Assembly (NCBI RefSeq): GCF_001437205.1
Contig: NZ_JQAZ01000002.1
Coordinates: forward strand, 427,459-491,458
DNA: 64,000 nt
Direction: 5' to 3'
Source: Lactobacillus selangorensis
Lineage (GTDB): Bacteria; Bacillota; Bacilli; Lactobacillales; Lactobacillaceae
In this document: in pieces, positions 55,984 to 64,000 of the stretch
Numbering within the stretch: position 1 is the stretch's first letter
Layout of the letters: each line of letters starts with the position of its first letter
Program-made: the position numbers and the translations under genes
Notes under the pieces: generated by a model
What the model was told of the DNA's origin: nothing
What the model saw: the letters and a program-made list of their open reading frames with translations, nothing else
Databases searched by the model: none

Positions 55984-56012
55984 TTGAAATTATTTTACTA
56001 AAATAATACACT
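55984..56012 (+). promoter_or_regulatory. Promoter with operator palindrome for the isomerase operon
   Basis: TTGAAA (55984-55989), a 17-bp spacer and TACACT (56007-56012) form a promoter. The spacer is almost wholly the palindrome ATTATTTTA-C-TAAAATAAT (55989-56007). Half of this site, ACTAAAATAATAC, recurs at 55942-55954 upstream of the LacI-type gene. This is a strong candidate operator. Confidence 0.65.
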
Positions 56013-56054
56013 TAGTTTTGTTGAAGTTTATAAAAGTGTTTAGGAGGAATCATA

Positions 56055-57491
56055 ATGACTCAAATTAAACTCGGTTTTGCACCCACACGCCGCAATATTT
56101 TTTCGGCCGATGCAGCCATTGAATACGCCGATTTAACACGGGACAAATTAAATCAAATGGGCGTTGATTACGTCGATATTAAAGAAATTAACGATGACGG
56201 CTTGTTGTATGACGATGAGGGCATGGAGAAAATTGCTGCTAAATTTCAAGCAGCGCACATCGATGGACTCTTTTTAGCCAATGAAAACTTTGGGACTGAA
56301 TATGAATGTGCGCGTCTAGCTAAAAAACTGAATGTTCCAGTTTTGCTATGGGGTCCTAAAGATGAAGCGCCAGCAGCTGATGGTTCACGTTTACGGGATA
56401 CACAGTGCGGCTTGTTTGCGATTGGGAAGGTTCTGCGTCGTTTTAATGTGCCGTTTACATATTTAGTGAATGTTGCTATCGATGATCCTGAATTCGAGCG
56501 TGGCGTCAACGATTTTATCAAGGTTTGCAACATTGTGAAGACCTTCAAGAACACTCGGATTCTCCAAGTGGGCCCACGTCCATTCGATTTCTGGTCAACG
56601 ATGGTTAATGAAGGCGAATTACTTGAAAAGTTCAACATTTCCTTATCCCCAATTCCATTGGAAGAATTAGTCAAGGAAATTCATCGCTTGCAAGATGAGA
56701 ATAATCCTGAAATTCAAAAGACAATGGATTATTTGAAAGAAATTGCCGACGTTGAAATCAGCGACCAGGATTTGAACATGGTGGCTGCACTCAAGATTGC
56801 TTTATCTAATAAGATGAAGGAATACGGATGCAATGCCGGTGCTATTCAATGCTGGACGGCGTTGCAAGATGAAATCGGTATTTTGCCATATGCGTCTGAA
56901 TCTTTGTTACAAGATGAAGGAACGCCAGTGACCTGTGAAACAGATATTCATGGGGTGATTTCCGAATTATTGGTTGAAGCCGCAACCATGGATGATGAAA
57001 AAGCCATTTTTGCCGATGTCAACTGCCGCCACCCAGAAAACAAGAATGGCGAATTGTTACAGCATTTAGGTGTCTTTCCATATTCAACAGCTAAGAACAA
57101 GCCGATTTTGCCAAAGAGTCATTTCGTCTTTGATTTTCCAGGTTCAGTTGGATTTGAAGCCAAAGATGGCGAATACACTTTATGCCGTTTTGATGGCGAT
57201 CATGGTGAATACAAGCTGCTGCTCGGTAATGCCAAAACTTGTGACGGGCCTTATGAACAGGGGACTTATGCTTGGCTGCAATTTGCTAATCTGAATCGTT
57301 TCGAAACAAAACTGGTTTATGGCCCTTACATCCATCATATGGCCGCTGTTCGGGCTGATGTCGTCCCAGTTTTATATGAAGCTTGCAAGTATCTTGGGGT
57401 CACACCCGATTTCTACGATCCAATCGAAGACGACGTCAAAGCTTACTTACGGGGCGATATTAAGTCGATTGTAACAAAGGAGGAAAACTAA
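56055..57491 (+). CDS. FucI/AraA-type sugar isomerase (probable apiose isomerase)
   Basis: A 478-residue protein of the L-fucose/L-arabinose isomerase superfamily. It starts MTQIKLGFAPTRRNIFSADA. The C-terminal half carries WTALQDEIGILPYASESLLQDEGTPVTCETDIHG near 277, the region that holds the metal-binding glutamate and aspartate of FucI/AraA-like enzymes, and HHMAAVRADVVPVLYEACKYLG near 440. It should convert an aldose to the matching ketose. The next genes are a split transketolase and an FGGY kinase, so D-apiose to D-apulose is the inferred reaction; I do not recall with certainty that characterised apiose isomerases share this fold. L-fucose or another aldose is possible. Confidence 0.8.
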   Translation: MTQIKLGFAPTRRNIFSADAAIEYADLTRDKLNQMGVDYVDIKEINDDGLLYDDEGMEKIAAKFQAAHIDGLFLANENFGTEYECARLAKKLNVPVLLWGPKDEAPAADGSRLRDTQCGLFAIGKVLRRFNVPFTYLVNVAIDDPEFERGVNDFIKVCNIVKTFKNTRILQVGPRPFDFWSTMVNEGELLEKFNISLSPIPLEELVKEIHRLQDENNPEIQKTMDYLKEIADVEISDQDLNMVAALKIALSNKMKEYGCNAGAIQCWTALQDEIGILPYASESLLQDEGTPVTCETDIHGVISELLVEAATMDDEKAIFADVNCRHPENKNGELLQHLGVFPYSTAKNKPILPKSHFVFDFPGSVGFEAKDGEYTLCRFDGDHGEYKLLLGNAKTCDGPYEQGTYAWLQFANLNRFETKLVYGPYIHHMAAVRADVVPVLYEACKYLGVTPDFYDPIEDDVKAYLRGDIKSIVTKEEN

Positions 57492-58325
57492 ATGGCAACG
57501 ACAAGAGAATTAGAATTGAAAGCCGCAGAAATGCGTAAAGCGACTTGGGAAATGATTTATCGGGCGAAAACCGGACATACAGGTTCAGACCTCTCCTGTG
57601 CCGATATTTTAGTGGCTTTATATAATCAGGTTTTGAAGCAGACTCCAGCAACATTTACGGACCCGAATCGAGATCGTTACATCCAATCTAAGGGGCATGC
57701 GGTTGAAATTCTGTATAATGTTTTAGCCGATCAAGGTTATTTTCCTAAATCCGACTTATTAACGTATTCGCAATTCAATTCACCTTATATCGGTCATCCG
57801 ACCAACCATATCAATGGGATTGAATTGAATACCGGTTCATTAGGGCATGGCCTTGGCTTGAGTGTTGGGGTTGCCCTAGCTGGCAAACTCGATCACCGTG
57901 ATTATCATGTGTACACCTTGATGGGTGATGGCGAACAGGCAGAAGGTTCCGTTTGGGAAGCAGCGATGTCAGCTGGTAACTATAAGCTGGACAACTTAAC
58001 CGCCATCATCGATCACAATCGTCTGCAGATTAGCGGACCAACAGCCGATGTGATGAACAGCGAGCCATTAGCTGATAAGTACCGTGCCTTTGGATTCGAT
58101 GTGGTTGAAATCGATGGCAATAATATGGCCGAACTCGTTTCGGCTTTATCAACGACGAATACGCCAGAACGGCCGAAGCTGATTTTGGCCGACACAATTA
58201 AAGGCAAAGGCATCAGCTTTGCCGAAAATCAGGCCGCATGGCATCATAAAGTGCCGACAGCAGAACAATATCAGCAGGGCTTGGATGAATTAAACGCAGT
58301 GATTGGAGGATTGCAAAATGAGTAA
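57492..58325 (+). CDS. Transketolase, N-terminal (TPP-binding) subunit
   Basis: A 277-residue protein that is only the first third of a normal transketolase. TPP binding is seen in GHTGSDLSCADILVALYNQ near residue 27 (usual transketolases read GHPGG) and GDGEQAEGSVWEAAMSAGNYKLDN near 145. It directly follows the isomerase gene with no gap and overlaps the C-terminal subunit by 8 bp. Two-subunit transketolases of this size occur in D-apiose catabolism (apulose-4-phosphate transketolase AptA/AptB), where they form xylulose 5-phosphate and dihydroxyacetone phosphate. That role is inferred here. Confidence 0.88.
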   Translation: MATTRELELKAAEMRKATWEMIYRAKTGHTGSDLSCADILVALYNQVLKQTPATFTDPNRDRYIQSKGHAVEILYNVLADQGYFPKSDLLTYSQFNSPYIGHPTNHINGIELNTGSLGHGLGLSVGVALAGKLDHRDYHVYTLMGDGEQAEGSVWEAAMSAGNYKLDNLTAIIDHNRLQISGPTADVMNSEPLADKYRAFGFDVVEIDGNNMAELVSALSTTNTPERPKLILADTIKGKGISFAENQAAWHHKVPTAEQYQQGLDELNAVIGGLQNE

Positions 58326-59259
58326 GGGTGCAAAAGCAGGAGATGTGATTTGTTCTGAATTGATCGATGCAGCAACAAAGAACCGTGATATTTTAGCGGT
58401 AACAAGTGATTCACGGGGCTCAGCCTCTTTGAATCCGTTCGCAGCAGCATTGCCGGACCAATTGATTGAAATGGGGATTGCCGAACAGAATTCGGTAACC
58501 GTCAGTGCAGGCATGGCTCACTCCGGCAAACGTCCATTCGTCTTTTCACCAGCGTCCTTCTTAACGATGCGCAGTATTGAACAAGTCAAAGATGACGTTG
58601 CTTATTCAAATACGAATGTCAAACTGATTGGGATTTCTGGCGGGAATTCCTACAGTGTCTTGGGTGCCACCCATCATTCTTTGCAGGACTTAGCCATCAC
58701 ACGTGCGATTCCGAATCTGCAGGTTTATATGCCAGCCGACCAATATCAAACGGCTGCTTTGATTCAGTATTTAACGCAATCGGCTCAGCCGGCCTATGTT
58801 CGAATCGGGAAAAAGGTTTTGCCGGATATTTATGCAGATGAAGCAGCGGCATTCACAAAACCTGGAAAAGGCAATGTGATTTACGACAAAGGAAACGATG
58901 TGACTTTGATTTCAGCTGGTGAAACGCTCAGTATCGCTTTGGATGCCGCCCAACAATTAGAACAAGCCGGAATTCACGCAAAGGTTGTCGACTTAGTCAG
59001 CATCAAGCCGTTAGACGTTGACTTGCTGAACCGAATGGCCGACCAGACCCATCATTTTGTCACCCTTGAAGAACATAGTATCTATGGCGGCCTTGGTTCA
59101 GCTGTTGCCGAAGCAGTTGCACCTCGTGGCGATACAAAGGTCGATATCATTGGTTTTCCAGATGAACCAGTGATTGCTGGGACACAGGATGAAGTGTTCC
59201 AATATTATGGAATGGATGCAGCGTCTGTGGTCAAAAAAGTGCAGACGTGGCTGCAGTGA
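58318..59259 (+). CDS. Transketolase, C-terminal subunit
   Basis: A 313-residue partner with the pyrimidine-binding domain (ELIDAATKNRDILAVTSDSR; GIAEQNSVTVSAGMAHSGKRPF near 50 with the catalytic Glu) and the C-terminal domain (DVTLISAGETLSIALDAAQQLE near 200). It pairs with the upstream TPP-binding subunit. ATG 58318, behind TTGGAGGA, overlaps the upstream stop by 8 bp, so both are translated in fixed ratio. In this locus it is the likely AptB-type subunit for apulose 4-phosphate; a general pentose phosphate transketolase is the alternative. Confidence 0.88.
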   Translation: MSKGAKAGDVICSELIDAATKNRDILAVTSDSRGSASLNPFAAALPDQLIEMGIAEQNSVTVSAGMAHSGKRPFVFSPASFLTMRSIEQVKDDVAYSNTNVKLIGISGGNSYSVLGATHHSLQDLAITRAIPNLQVYMPADQYQTAALIQYLTQSAQPAYVRIGKKVLPDIYADEAAAFTKPGKGNVIYDKGNDVTLISAGETLSIALDAAQQLEQAGIHAKVVDLVSIKPLDVDLLNRMADQTHHFVTLEEHSIYGGLGSAVAEAVAPRGDTKVDIIGFPDEPVIAGTQDEVFQYYGMDAASVVKKVQTWLQ

Positions 59260-59274
59260 TGAGAGGTGAGCAGC

Positions 59275-60720
59275 ATGGTGCCTTTGACACTGGCCATTGA
59301 CCAGAGCACACAGGGAACAAAAGTGATGCTGGTCGAATCAAATGGGACGATCCGTTTTAAAACAAGCCGTTCCCATCGTCAGCTCATCAGTGATGCTGGC
59401 TGGATCAGCCATGATCTGAATGAAGTTGAAAATAATCTGAATGAATTAATTCGCACTGCCTTGGACCATCGGCAGGATGGGTGTATCCAATCAGTAGCGA
59501 TTACGAATCAACGTGAAACCGCAGCCTGCTGGTCACGTTCCACCGGACAACCACTGGCACCGGCAATCGTCTGGCAAGACAATCGTGCGGAAAAACTGAC
59601 TGATGAATTGGCCCAGCACAAATTGGCCGCTGACATCCAAACACGGACCGGTTTAGCTTTATCGCCGTATTTTACGGCGGCTAAATTCGACTGGCTGCTG
59701 CAGAATGTGCCGGCCGTCCAACAAGCGCACAAGCAGGACGATTTATGTTTCGGCACAATTGATAGCTGGCTTGTTTTCATTCTGACAAATGGACAAGCAT
59801 TCAAAACGGAACCCAGCAATGCGTGCCGCACGCAGCTGATGGACCTCGATTCTTGTGAATGGGATGCTGATTTGTGCAAATTCTTCGGGGTCCCAATGGC
59901 GGCCTTGCCTACTATTGTTGATTCAGATAGTTCATTCGGCATGACGAATTTGTTCGGTCTATTATCTGAACCAGTCCCAATTACGAGTGTCCTGGGCGAC
60001 TCACAGGCAGCCCTCTATGCAGAGGGGTGTCGGCAGGCAGGGCAGCTGAAGGTGACTTTTGGGACCGGGTCATCAATCATGCTCAACACCGGCGACCAGC
60101 AGATTGCCAATATTGATGGTCTGAATACATCGATTGCCTGGCGAAAACAAGGCCGGACAACCTATGTCTTAGAAGGCAATGTCAATTATTCTGGGGCAAT
60201 CGTCAGCTGGCTGAAGAATAATCTTCATTTAATTGATGATCCAGCTGTCACAGACGAGATGGCCCAGCAGGCGTCACCAGCCGATACGACGATGCTGATT
60301 CCGGCTTTCAGCGGGATGGCCGCTCCGTATAATCTGCCGGCAATGAAGGCCATTTTATCTGGAATGACAATGCTGACCGGCAGAAATGAAATTGTGCGAG
60401 CAGGATTGAATGCAGTTGCCTATCAGATTGCCGATATTTTGCGATTGATGCGGAAAGCATTTCCGACTCTCGAGCTGGTTCATGCTGATGGCGGCATGAT
60501 CAAAAATCATTATTTGATGCAGCGTTTAAGCGACATGACGCAACAGAAAATTGCGGTTTCGTCGGTACAGGAGCTTAGCGGTGTCGGGACGGCTTTAAAT
60601 GGCATGCCCGTCGAGTCGTTACCGCATTTTGAACAAACGCTTTATGAAGCAAAAATGCCGATTAAACAGGCCCAACAGCAAATTGCGGCTTGGCAAACGC
60701 AAATTGCACAATTTGCTTAA
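59275..60720 (+). CDS. FGGY family carbohydrate kinase (probable apulose kinase)
   Basis: A 481-residue FGGY kinase with the N-terminal phosphate segment LAIDQSTQGTKVMLVESNG, ITNQRETAACWSRSTGQPLAPAIVWQDNRA near 75, VTFGTGSSIMLN near 258 and HADGGMIKNHYLMQ near 406. It resembles xylulose/glycerol kinases. It is placed after the split transketolase, so it probably phosphorylates the ketose made by the isomerase, apulose on the reading here. ATG 59275 is chosen for the AGAGGTGA ribosome site; a GTG three codons upstream overlaps it. Confidence 0.85.
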   Translation: MVPLTLAIDQSTQGTKVMLVESNGTIRFKTSRSHRQLISDAGWISHDLNEVENNLNELIRTALDHRQDGCIQSVAITNQRETAACWSRSTGQPLAPAIVWQDNRAEKLTDELAQHKLAADIQTRTGLALSPYFTAAKFDWLLQNVPAVQQAHKQDDLCFGTIDSWLVFILTNGQAFKTEPSNACRTQLMDLDSCEWDADLCKFFGVPMAALPTIVDSDSSFGMTNLFGLLSEPVPITSVLGDSQAALYAEGCRQAGQLKVTFGTGSSIMLNTGDQQIANIDGLNTSIAWRKQGRTTYVLEGNVNYSGAIVSWLKNNLHLIDDPAVTDEMAQQASPADTTMLIPAFSGMAAPYNLPAMKAILSGMTMLTGRNEIVRAGLNAVAYQIADILRLMRKAFPTLELVHADGGMIKNHYLMQRLSDMTQQKIAVSSVQELSGVGTALNGMPVESLPHFEQTLYEAKMPIKQAQQQIAAWQTQIAQFA

Positions 60721-60791
60721 TATTTAGAATGCCCTGTGTTTGGGGTATTTCTTCGTCCCCAATATTGGACCAATCCAATTTAAAAATTGGG

Positions 60792-60839
60792 TTGACGCTG
60801 GACATAAAACGCGTATGATAATGCTTGTAAACGTTTAAA
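60792..60839 (+). promoter_or_regulatory. xfp promoter with cre-like site
   Basis: TTGACG (60792-60797) and TATGAT (60814-60819) are 16 bp apart. TTGTAAACGTTTAAA (60825-60839) downstream matches the catabolite-responsive element with one mismatch. An inverted repeat CAATCCAATTT/AAATTGGGTTG overlaps the -35. Confidence 0.55.
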
Positions 60840-60867
60840 GCAAAAATGGTCATGAAGGAGAACGATT

Positions 60868-63264
60868 ATGACAACTAAAACAGATTCCAAATATGATACA
60901 CAAGACTATTTAAAAAAGGTGGATACTTACTGGCGGGCAGCGAATTATTTGTCCGTTGGGCAATTATTCTTACGCGACAATCCTTTATTAAAAGGGGAAA
61001 TCACCAGCGACGATATTAAATTACGTCCAATCGGCCATTGGGGCACGATTGCACCGCAAAACTTCATTTATGCGCATTTGAACCGTGCCATTTTGAAGTA
61101 TGACTTGAACATGTTCTACATCGAAGGTTCCGGTCATGGCGGTCAGGTCATGGTTTCTAATTCCTATTTGGATGGTTCTTACAGTGAAATCTATCCGAAT
61201 ATTTCTCAGGATGAAAAAGGAATGCAGCGTTTATTCAAACAGTTCTCATTCCCAGGCGGCGTAGCTTCGCATGCTGCGCCTGAAACACCAGGTTCGATTC
61301 ATGAAGGTGGGGAATTAGGTTATTCGATTTCGCATGGGGTCGGTGCTATTTTAGATAACCCCGATGTCATTGCGGCAGTCGAAGTCGGCGACGGCGAATC
61401 CGAAACGGGACCACTGGCTGCTTCCTTGTTCTCCAATAAATTTATCAATCCGATTCATGATGGTGCTGTTTTGCCGATTATCCAGATTAACGGTTTCAAG
61501 ATTTCCAACCCGACAATCTTGTCACGAATGAGCGATGAAGACCTCGAAAAGTACTACTCAGGTTTAGGCTGGGACCCAATCTTTGTCGAAACTGATGGCA
61601 CTGACCATATGGCCGCCCATGAAGAAATGGCCAAGGCTATGGACCAGGCGATTGAAAAAATCAAGGCTATTCAAAAGAATGCTCGTGATAATAACGATGA
61701 GAGCCTGCCAAGCTGGCCGATGATTATTTTACGGGCACCAAAAGGCTGGACGGGTCCCAAGAAGAACCTCGATGGCAAGCCGATCGAAAATTCATTCCGT
61801 GCCCATCAGGTTCCGATTCCTGTCGATGGCGAACACATGGAACACATCGATATGCTGCTTGACTGGATGAAGTCGTACCATAGCGAAGATGCTTTCAATG
61901 CAGACGGCACCCCTAAAGAAGTCATCGCTGAAGTTACGCCGAAGGGCGACCAGCGGATGGCCAAGAACCCGATTACCAACGGCGGGCTCGACCCGAAGCC
62001 GTTAAAGCTCGAAGACATTCGCAAATTTGCCGTTCCGGCTTCAGATTTGAAGCGCAACGATGTTCAGCTGATGGATACCGAAGTTTTATCGAAGTTTGTG
62101 GCCGATACAATGGTTGAAAATCCGACCAACTTCCGGATTTTCGGACCTGATGAAACAGCTTCGAACCGTTTGTACGAACCGTTTAAAGTTACCAGCCGTC
62201 AATGGATGGAAGATATTCATGAGCCAAACGATGAATGGATGGCTCACAGTGGTCGTGTAATCGATTCGCAGTTGTCCGAACATCAGGATGAAGGCTGGCT
62301 CGAAGGCTACGTTCTGACGGGCCGTCATGGGTTCTTTGCTTCCTACGAAGCCTTTACACGTGTAGTTGATTCAATGCTGACACAACATTACAAGTGGCTG
62401 CGCAAGGCTCAAGAACAACCATGGCGTCATGATTACCCATCTTTGAACATCATCAATTCTTCTGATGCCTTCCAGCAGGATCACAATGGGTACACCCATC
62501 AAGACCCAGGTATGTTAGGCCATTTGGCTGAAAAGGGGCATGAATTGGTCAACGAATATATCCCAACGGATGCCAACTCACTCTTAGCCGTCATGAATAA
62601 GTCCTTGCAGAGCCGTGAAGTCATCAACTTGATTGTTGCGTCCAAGCACCCTCGTACACAGTGGTTCACGATTGAAGAAGCTACTGAATTAGTTAATAAT
62701 GGTTTGGGCATCGTGCCTTGGGCTTCTAACGATGATGGGGTTGAACCAGATATTATCTTCGCCACTGCCGGTACAGAAGCAACGATGGAAAGTTTGGCTG
62801 CCATTACTTTGCTGCTGAAGGCCTTCCCTGATTTGAAGGTTCGTTTCATCAACATCGTCGATATTCTGAAATTACGGAAGAAGGGCGACGATCAAGATGA
62901 CCGTGGCTTGACCGATGAAGAATTCGACCGTTACTTCACCACTGATAAACCAGTGATTATGGCCTTCCATGGTTTTGAAAACACGTATCGTGGCCTCGTT
63001 TATGACCGTCACAATCACAACATTCATTTCCATGGCTACCGTGAAAACGGCGATATCACGACGCCATTCGATATGCGTGTCTTGAATGAATTAGATCGTT
63101 TCCATTTAGCTAAGGATGCCATCAATATGACCCAATATGCCGAAAAAGCCGGCGACTTCAGCCAGCACATGGACGATATGGTTGCCAAGCACAATCAGTA
63201 TATCCGTGACAATGGGGTTGATTTGCCCGAAGTTGAAAATTGGCAGTGGAAAGACCTTCAATAA
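60868..63264 (+). CDS. xfp: Xylulose-5-phosphate / fructose-6-phosphate phosphoketolase
   Basis: A 798-residue TPP enzyme that splits xylulose 5-phosphate into acetyl phosphate and glyceraldehyde 3-phosphate, the key step of heterolactic pentose and hexose use. The N-terminal domain has [21 protein letters not shown], and [20 protein letters not shown] near 52 is the family signature. TPP binding is in [23 protein letters not shown] near 172. The C-terminal region shows GFFASYEAF near 490 and [20 protein letters not shown] near 730. It stands directly after the sugar locus that would make xylulose 5-phosphate and before acetate kinase. AAGGAGAACG precedes the ATG. Confidence 0.97.
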   Translation: MTTKTDSKYDTQDYLKKVDTYWRAANYLSVGQLFLRDNPLLKGEITSDDIKLRPIGHWGTIAPQNFIYAHLNRAILKYDLNMFYIEGSGHGGQVMVSNSYLDGSYSEIYPNISQDEKGMQRLFKQFSFPGGVASHAAPETPGSIHEGGELGYSISHGVGAILDNPDVIAAVEVGDGESETGPLAASLFSNKFINPIHDGAVLPIIQINGFKISNPTILSRMSDEDLEKYYSGLGWDPIFVETDGTDHMAAHEEMAKAMDQAIEKIKAIQKNARDNNDESLPSWPMIILRAPKGWTGPKKNLDGKPIENSFRAHQVPIPVDGEHMEHIDMLLDWMKSYHSEDAFNADGTPKEVIAEVTPKGDQRMAKNPITNGGLDPKPLKLEDIRKFAVPASDLKRNDVQLMDTEVLSKFVADTMVENPTNFRIFGPDETASNRLYEPFKVTSRQWMEDIHEPNDEWMAHSGRVIDSQLSEHQDEGWLEGYVLTGRHGFFASYEAFTRVVDSMLTQHYKWLRKAQEQPWRHDYPSLNIINSSDAFQQDHNGYTHQDPGMLGHLAEKGHELVNEYIPTDANSLLAVMNKSLQSREVINLIVASKHPRTQWFTIEEATELVNNGLGIVPWASNDDGVEPDIIFATAGTEATMESLAAITLLLKAFPDLKVRFINIVDILKLRKKGDDQDDRGLTDEEFDRYFTTDKPVIMAFHGFENTYRGLVYDRHNHNIHFHGYRENGDITTPFDMRVLNELDRFHLAKDAINMTQYAEKAGDFSQHMDDMVAKHNQYIRDNGVDLPEVENWQWKDLQ

Positions 63265-63329
63265 AAATACTGCGGAATGTGTTTGAATTATTTTCATCTA
63301 AACAAGAACGTTTGTTGAAATAAAAATAC

Positions 63330-63361
63330 AAAAGCCAATCTGGGAAACTGGATTGGCTTTT
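63330..63361 (+). terminator. xfp terminator
   Basis: AAAAGCCAATC pairs with GATTGGCTTTT around a 10-nt loop. It stands close before the ackA ribosome site, so some readthrough into ackA is likely. Confidence 0.75.
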
Positions 63362-63383
63362 GCTCTATAAAGGAGTGCATAAA

Positions 63384-64000
63384 ATGGCAAAAGTATTAGC
63401 AATTAACGCCGGCAGCTCGACTTTAAAGTGGAAACTCTATGAAATGCCGGCTCAAACTGTGATTGATAGCGGCGATATCGATCGGATCGGCTTGCCGAAT
63501 TCGGTCTTAACCATCAAAACGACCGCTGGCCAGAAACAGAAAAAAACTTACAATCAGCTTACCTACAGTCAAGGTGCCACCCTAATCGTCAACCACATGC
63601 TCAATGATAAAATCATCACCAATCTCGATGAAATCAAGGCCATCGGACACCGGATCGTATCTGGCGGTGAGATTTTTAAGCAATCGACGGTCGTCACGAA
63701 TCAAGTTTTGAAGCAAATTAAGGAACTGGGCCAATTTACGCCTTTGCATAATCCCGTCGAAGCACAGTTTATCGAACTCTTTCAGAAATTGATTCCGAAC
63801 GCCGCTGAAGTTGCCGTTTTTGATACGGCGCTTTATGTCGATATGCCCAAGGCCGATTATTTATACAGTCTGCCTTATGAATACTATCAAAAATACGGGG
63901 TCCGTAAATATGGTGCACATGGGACCAGCCATCGTTACGTCTCGCAACGTGCCGCTGCGATTTTAGAACGGCCCCTTAGAACGTGTTTGGATACTTTGAC
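63384..64000 (+). CDS. ackA: Acetate kinase, N-terminal part (cut by window edge)
   Basis: AckA turns acetyl phosphate and ADP into acetate and ATP, taking the product of phosphoketolase. It starts MAKVLAINAGSSTLKWKLYE behind AAAGGAG. The acetokinase signatures GHRIVSGGE near 88, TPLHNPVEAQFIELF near 118 and AVFDTALYVDMP near 140 are all clear, as is YGAHGTSHRYVSQRAAAIL near 172. The last dozen codons read RPLRTCLDTL, which departs from the expected family sequence (P-L-E..IT-x-HLGNG) and could reflect a pair of compensating indels or sequencing error at the edge. The rest is outside the window. Confidence 0.95.
   Translation, partial: MAKVLAINAGSSTLKWKLYEMPAQTVIDSGDIDRIGLPNSVLTIKTTAGQKQKKTYNQLTYSQGATLIVNHMLNDKIITNLDEIKAIGHRIVSGGEIFKQSTVVTNQVLKQIKELGQFTPLHNPVEAQFIELFQKLIPNAAEVAVFDTALYVDMPKADYLYSLPYEYYQKYGVRKYGAHGTSHRYVSQRAAAILERPLRTCLDTL

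Overview
The window is a chromosome segment around the replication origin of a Gram-positive lactic acid bacterium, most likely a member of the Lactobacillaceae. The order gyrA-gyrB-recF-yaaA-dnaN-dnaA / rpmH-rnpA-yidC-jag-mnmE-mnmG is the classic Firmicutes origin block. Sortase-built pili, an ECF vitamin transporter subunit, an O-acetylation-type gene pair and a xylulose-5-phosphate phosphoketolase followed by acetate kinase fit a (hetero)fermentative lactobacillus. The genus cannot be fixed from sequence reading alone. No rRNA, CRISPR array, transposase or prophage gene was seen.

Layout. 1-8.4 kb (minus strand): gyrA (cut by the left edge), gyrB, recF, yaaA, dnaN, dnaA, with DnaA-box clusters on both sides of dnaA (bipartite oriC). 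8.4-14.8 kb (plus): rpmH, a folded RNA region, rnpA, yidC, jag, a likely small RNA, mnmE, mnmG. 14.8-16.8 kb: an esterase gene with an in-frame stop, a DUF805 protein and a 59-residue membrane protein. 17.3-24.4 kb: an AT-rich pilus operon (large LPXTG adhesin, backbone pilin, two class C sortases). 24.4-28.3 kb: murQ, a ROK kinase, a membrane acyltransferase and an SGNH hydrolase, which suggests cell-wall amino sugar recycling and acetylation. 28.3-37.3 kb: housekeeping and small genes (greA, a MarR regulator with a Gly/Arg/His-rich tail, degV, an FMN reductase, yhaM, an organophosphate MFS transporter with a cre site, an SDR, a DedA protein). 37.4-45.0 kb: one gene for a 2514-residue protein made of about eighteen 141-residue helical repeats. 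45.0-49.4 kb: a GNAT, tRNA-Ala(CGC), trxA, a cluster of structured repeats, an MFS exporter, and a pyridoxal-type kinase with an ECF S component. 49.4-60.7 kb: a LacI-controlled divergent sugar locus. 60.9-64 kb: xfp and ackA (cut by the right edge).

The most coherent system is the divergent locus at 49.4-60.7 kb. A DUF5060/DUF4038/DUF5605 glycosidase (apiosidase-like, GH140 type), a GH1 beta-glucosidase, a ROK hexose kinase and an MFS transporter stand on one arm. A FucI/AraA-type isomerase, a two-subunit transketolase and an FGGY kinase stand on the other. Together these match the transketolase branch of D-apiose catabolism, fed by apiosyl-glucosides. The xylulose 5-phosphate formed would pass straight to the adjacent phosphoketolase and acetate kinase. 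This assignment is inference from family and context.

Three further structures stand out. First, a dispersed family of covarying hairpin repeats (eight units) has a unit ending 24-34 nt upstream of gyrB, mnmE and an MFS gene, always in the direction of that gene. Second, near-perfect palindromes made of two DnaA boxes occur at three sites, one of them serving as the dnaN terminator. Third, the giant repeat protein has a nearly constant 423-bp period despite strong sequence divergence.
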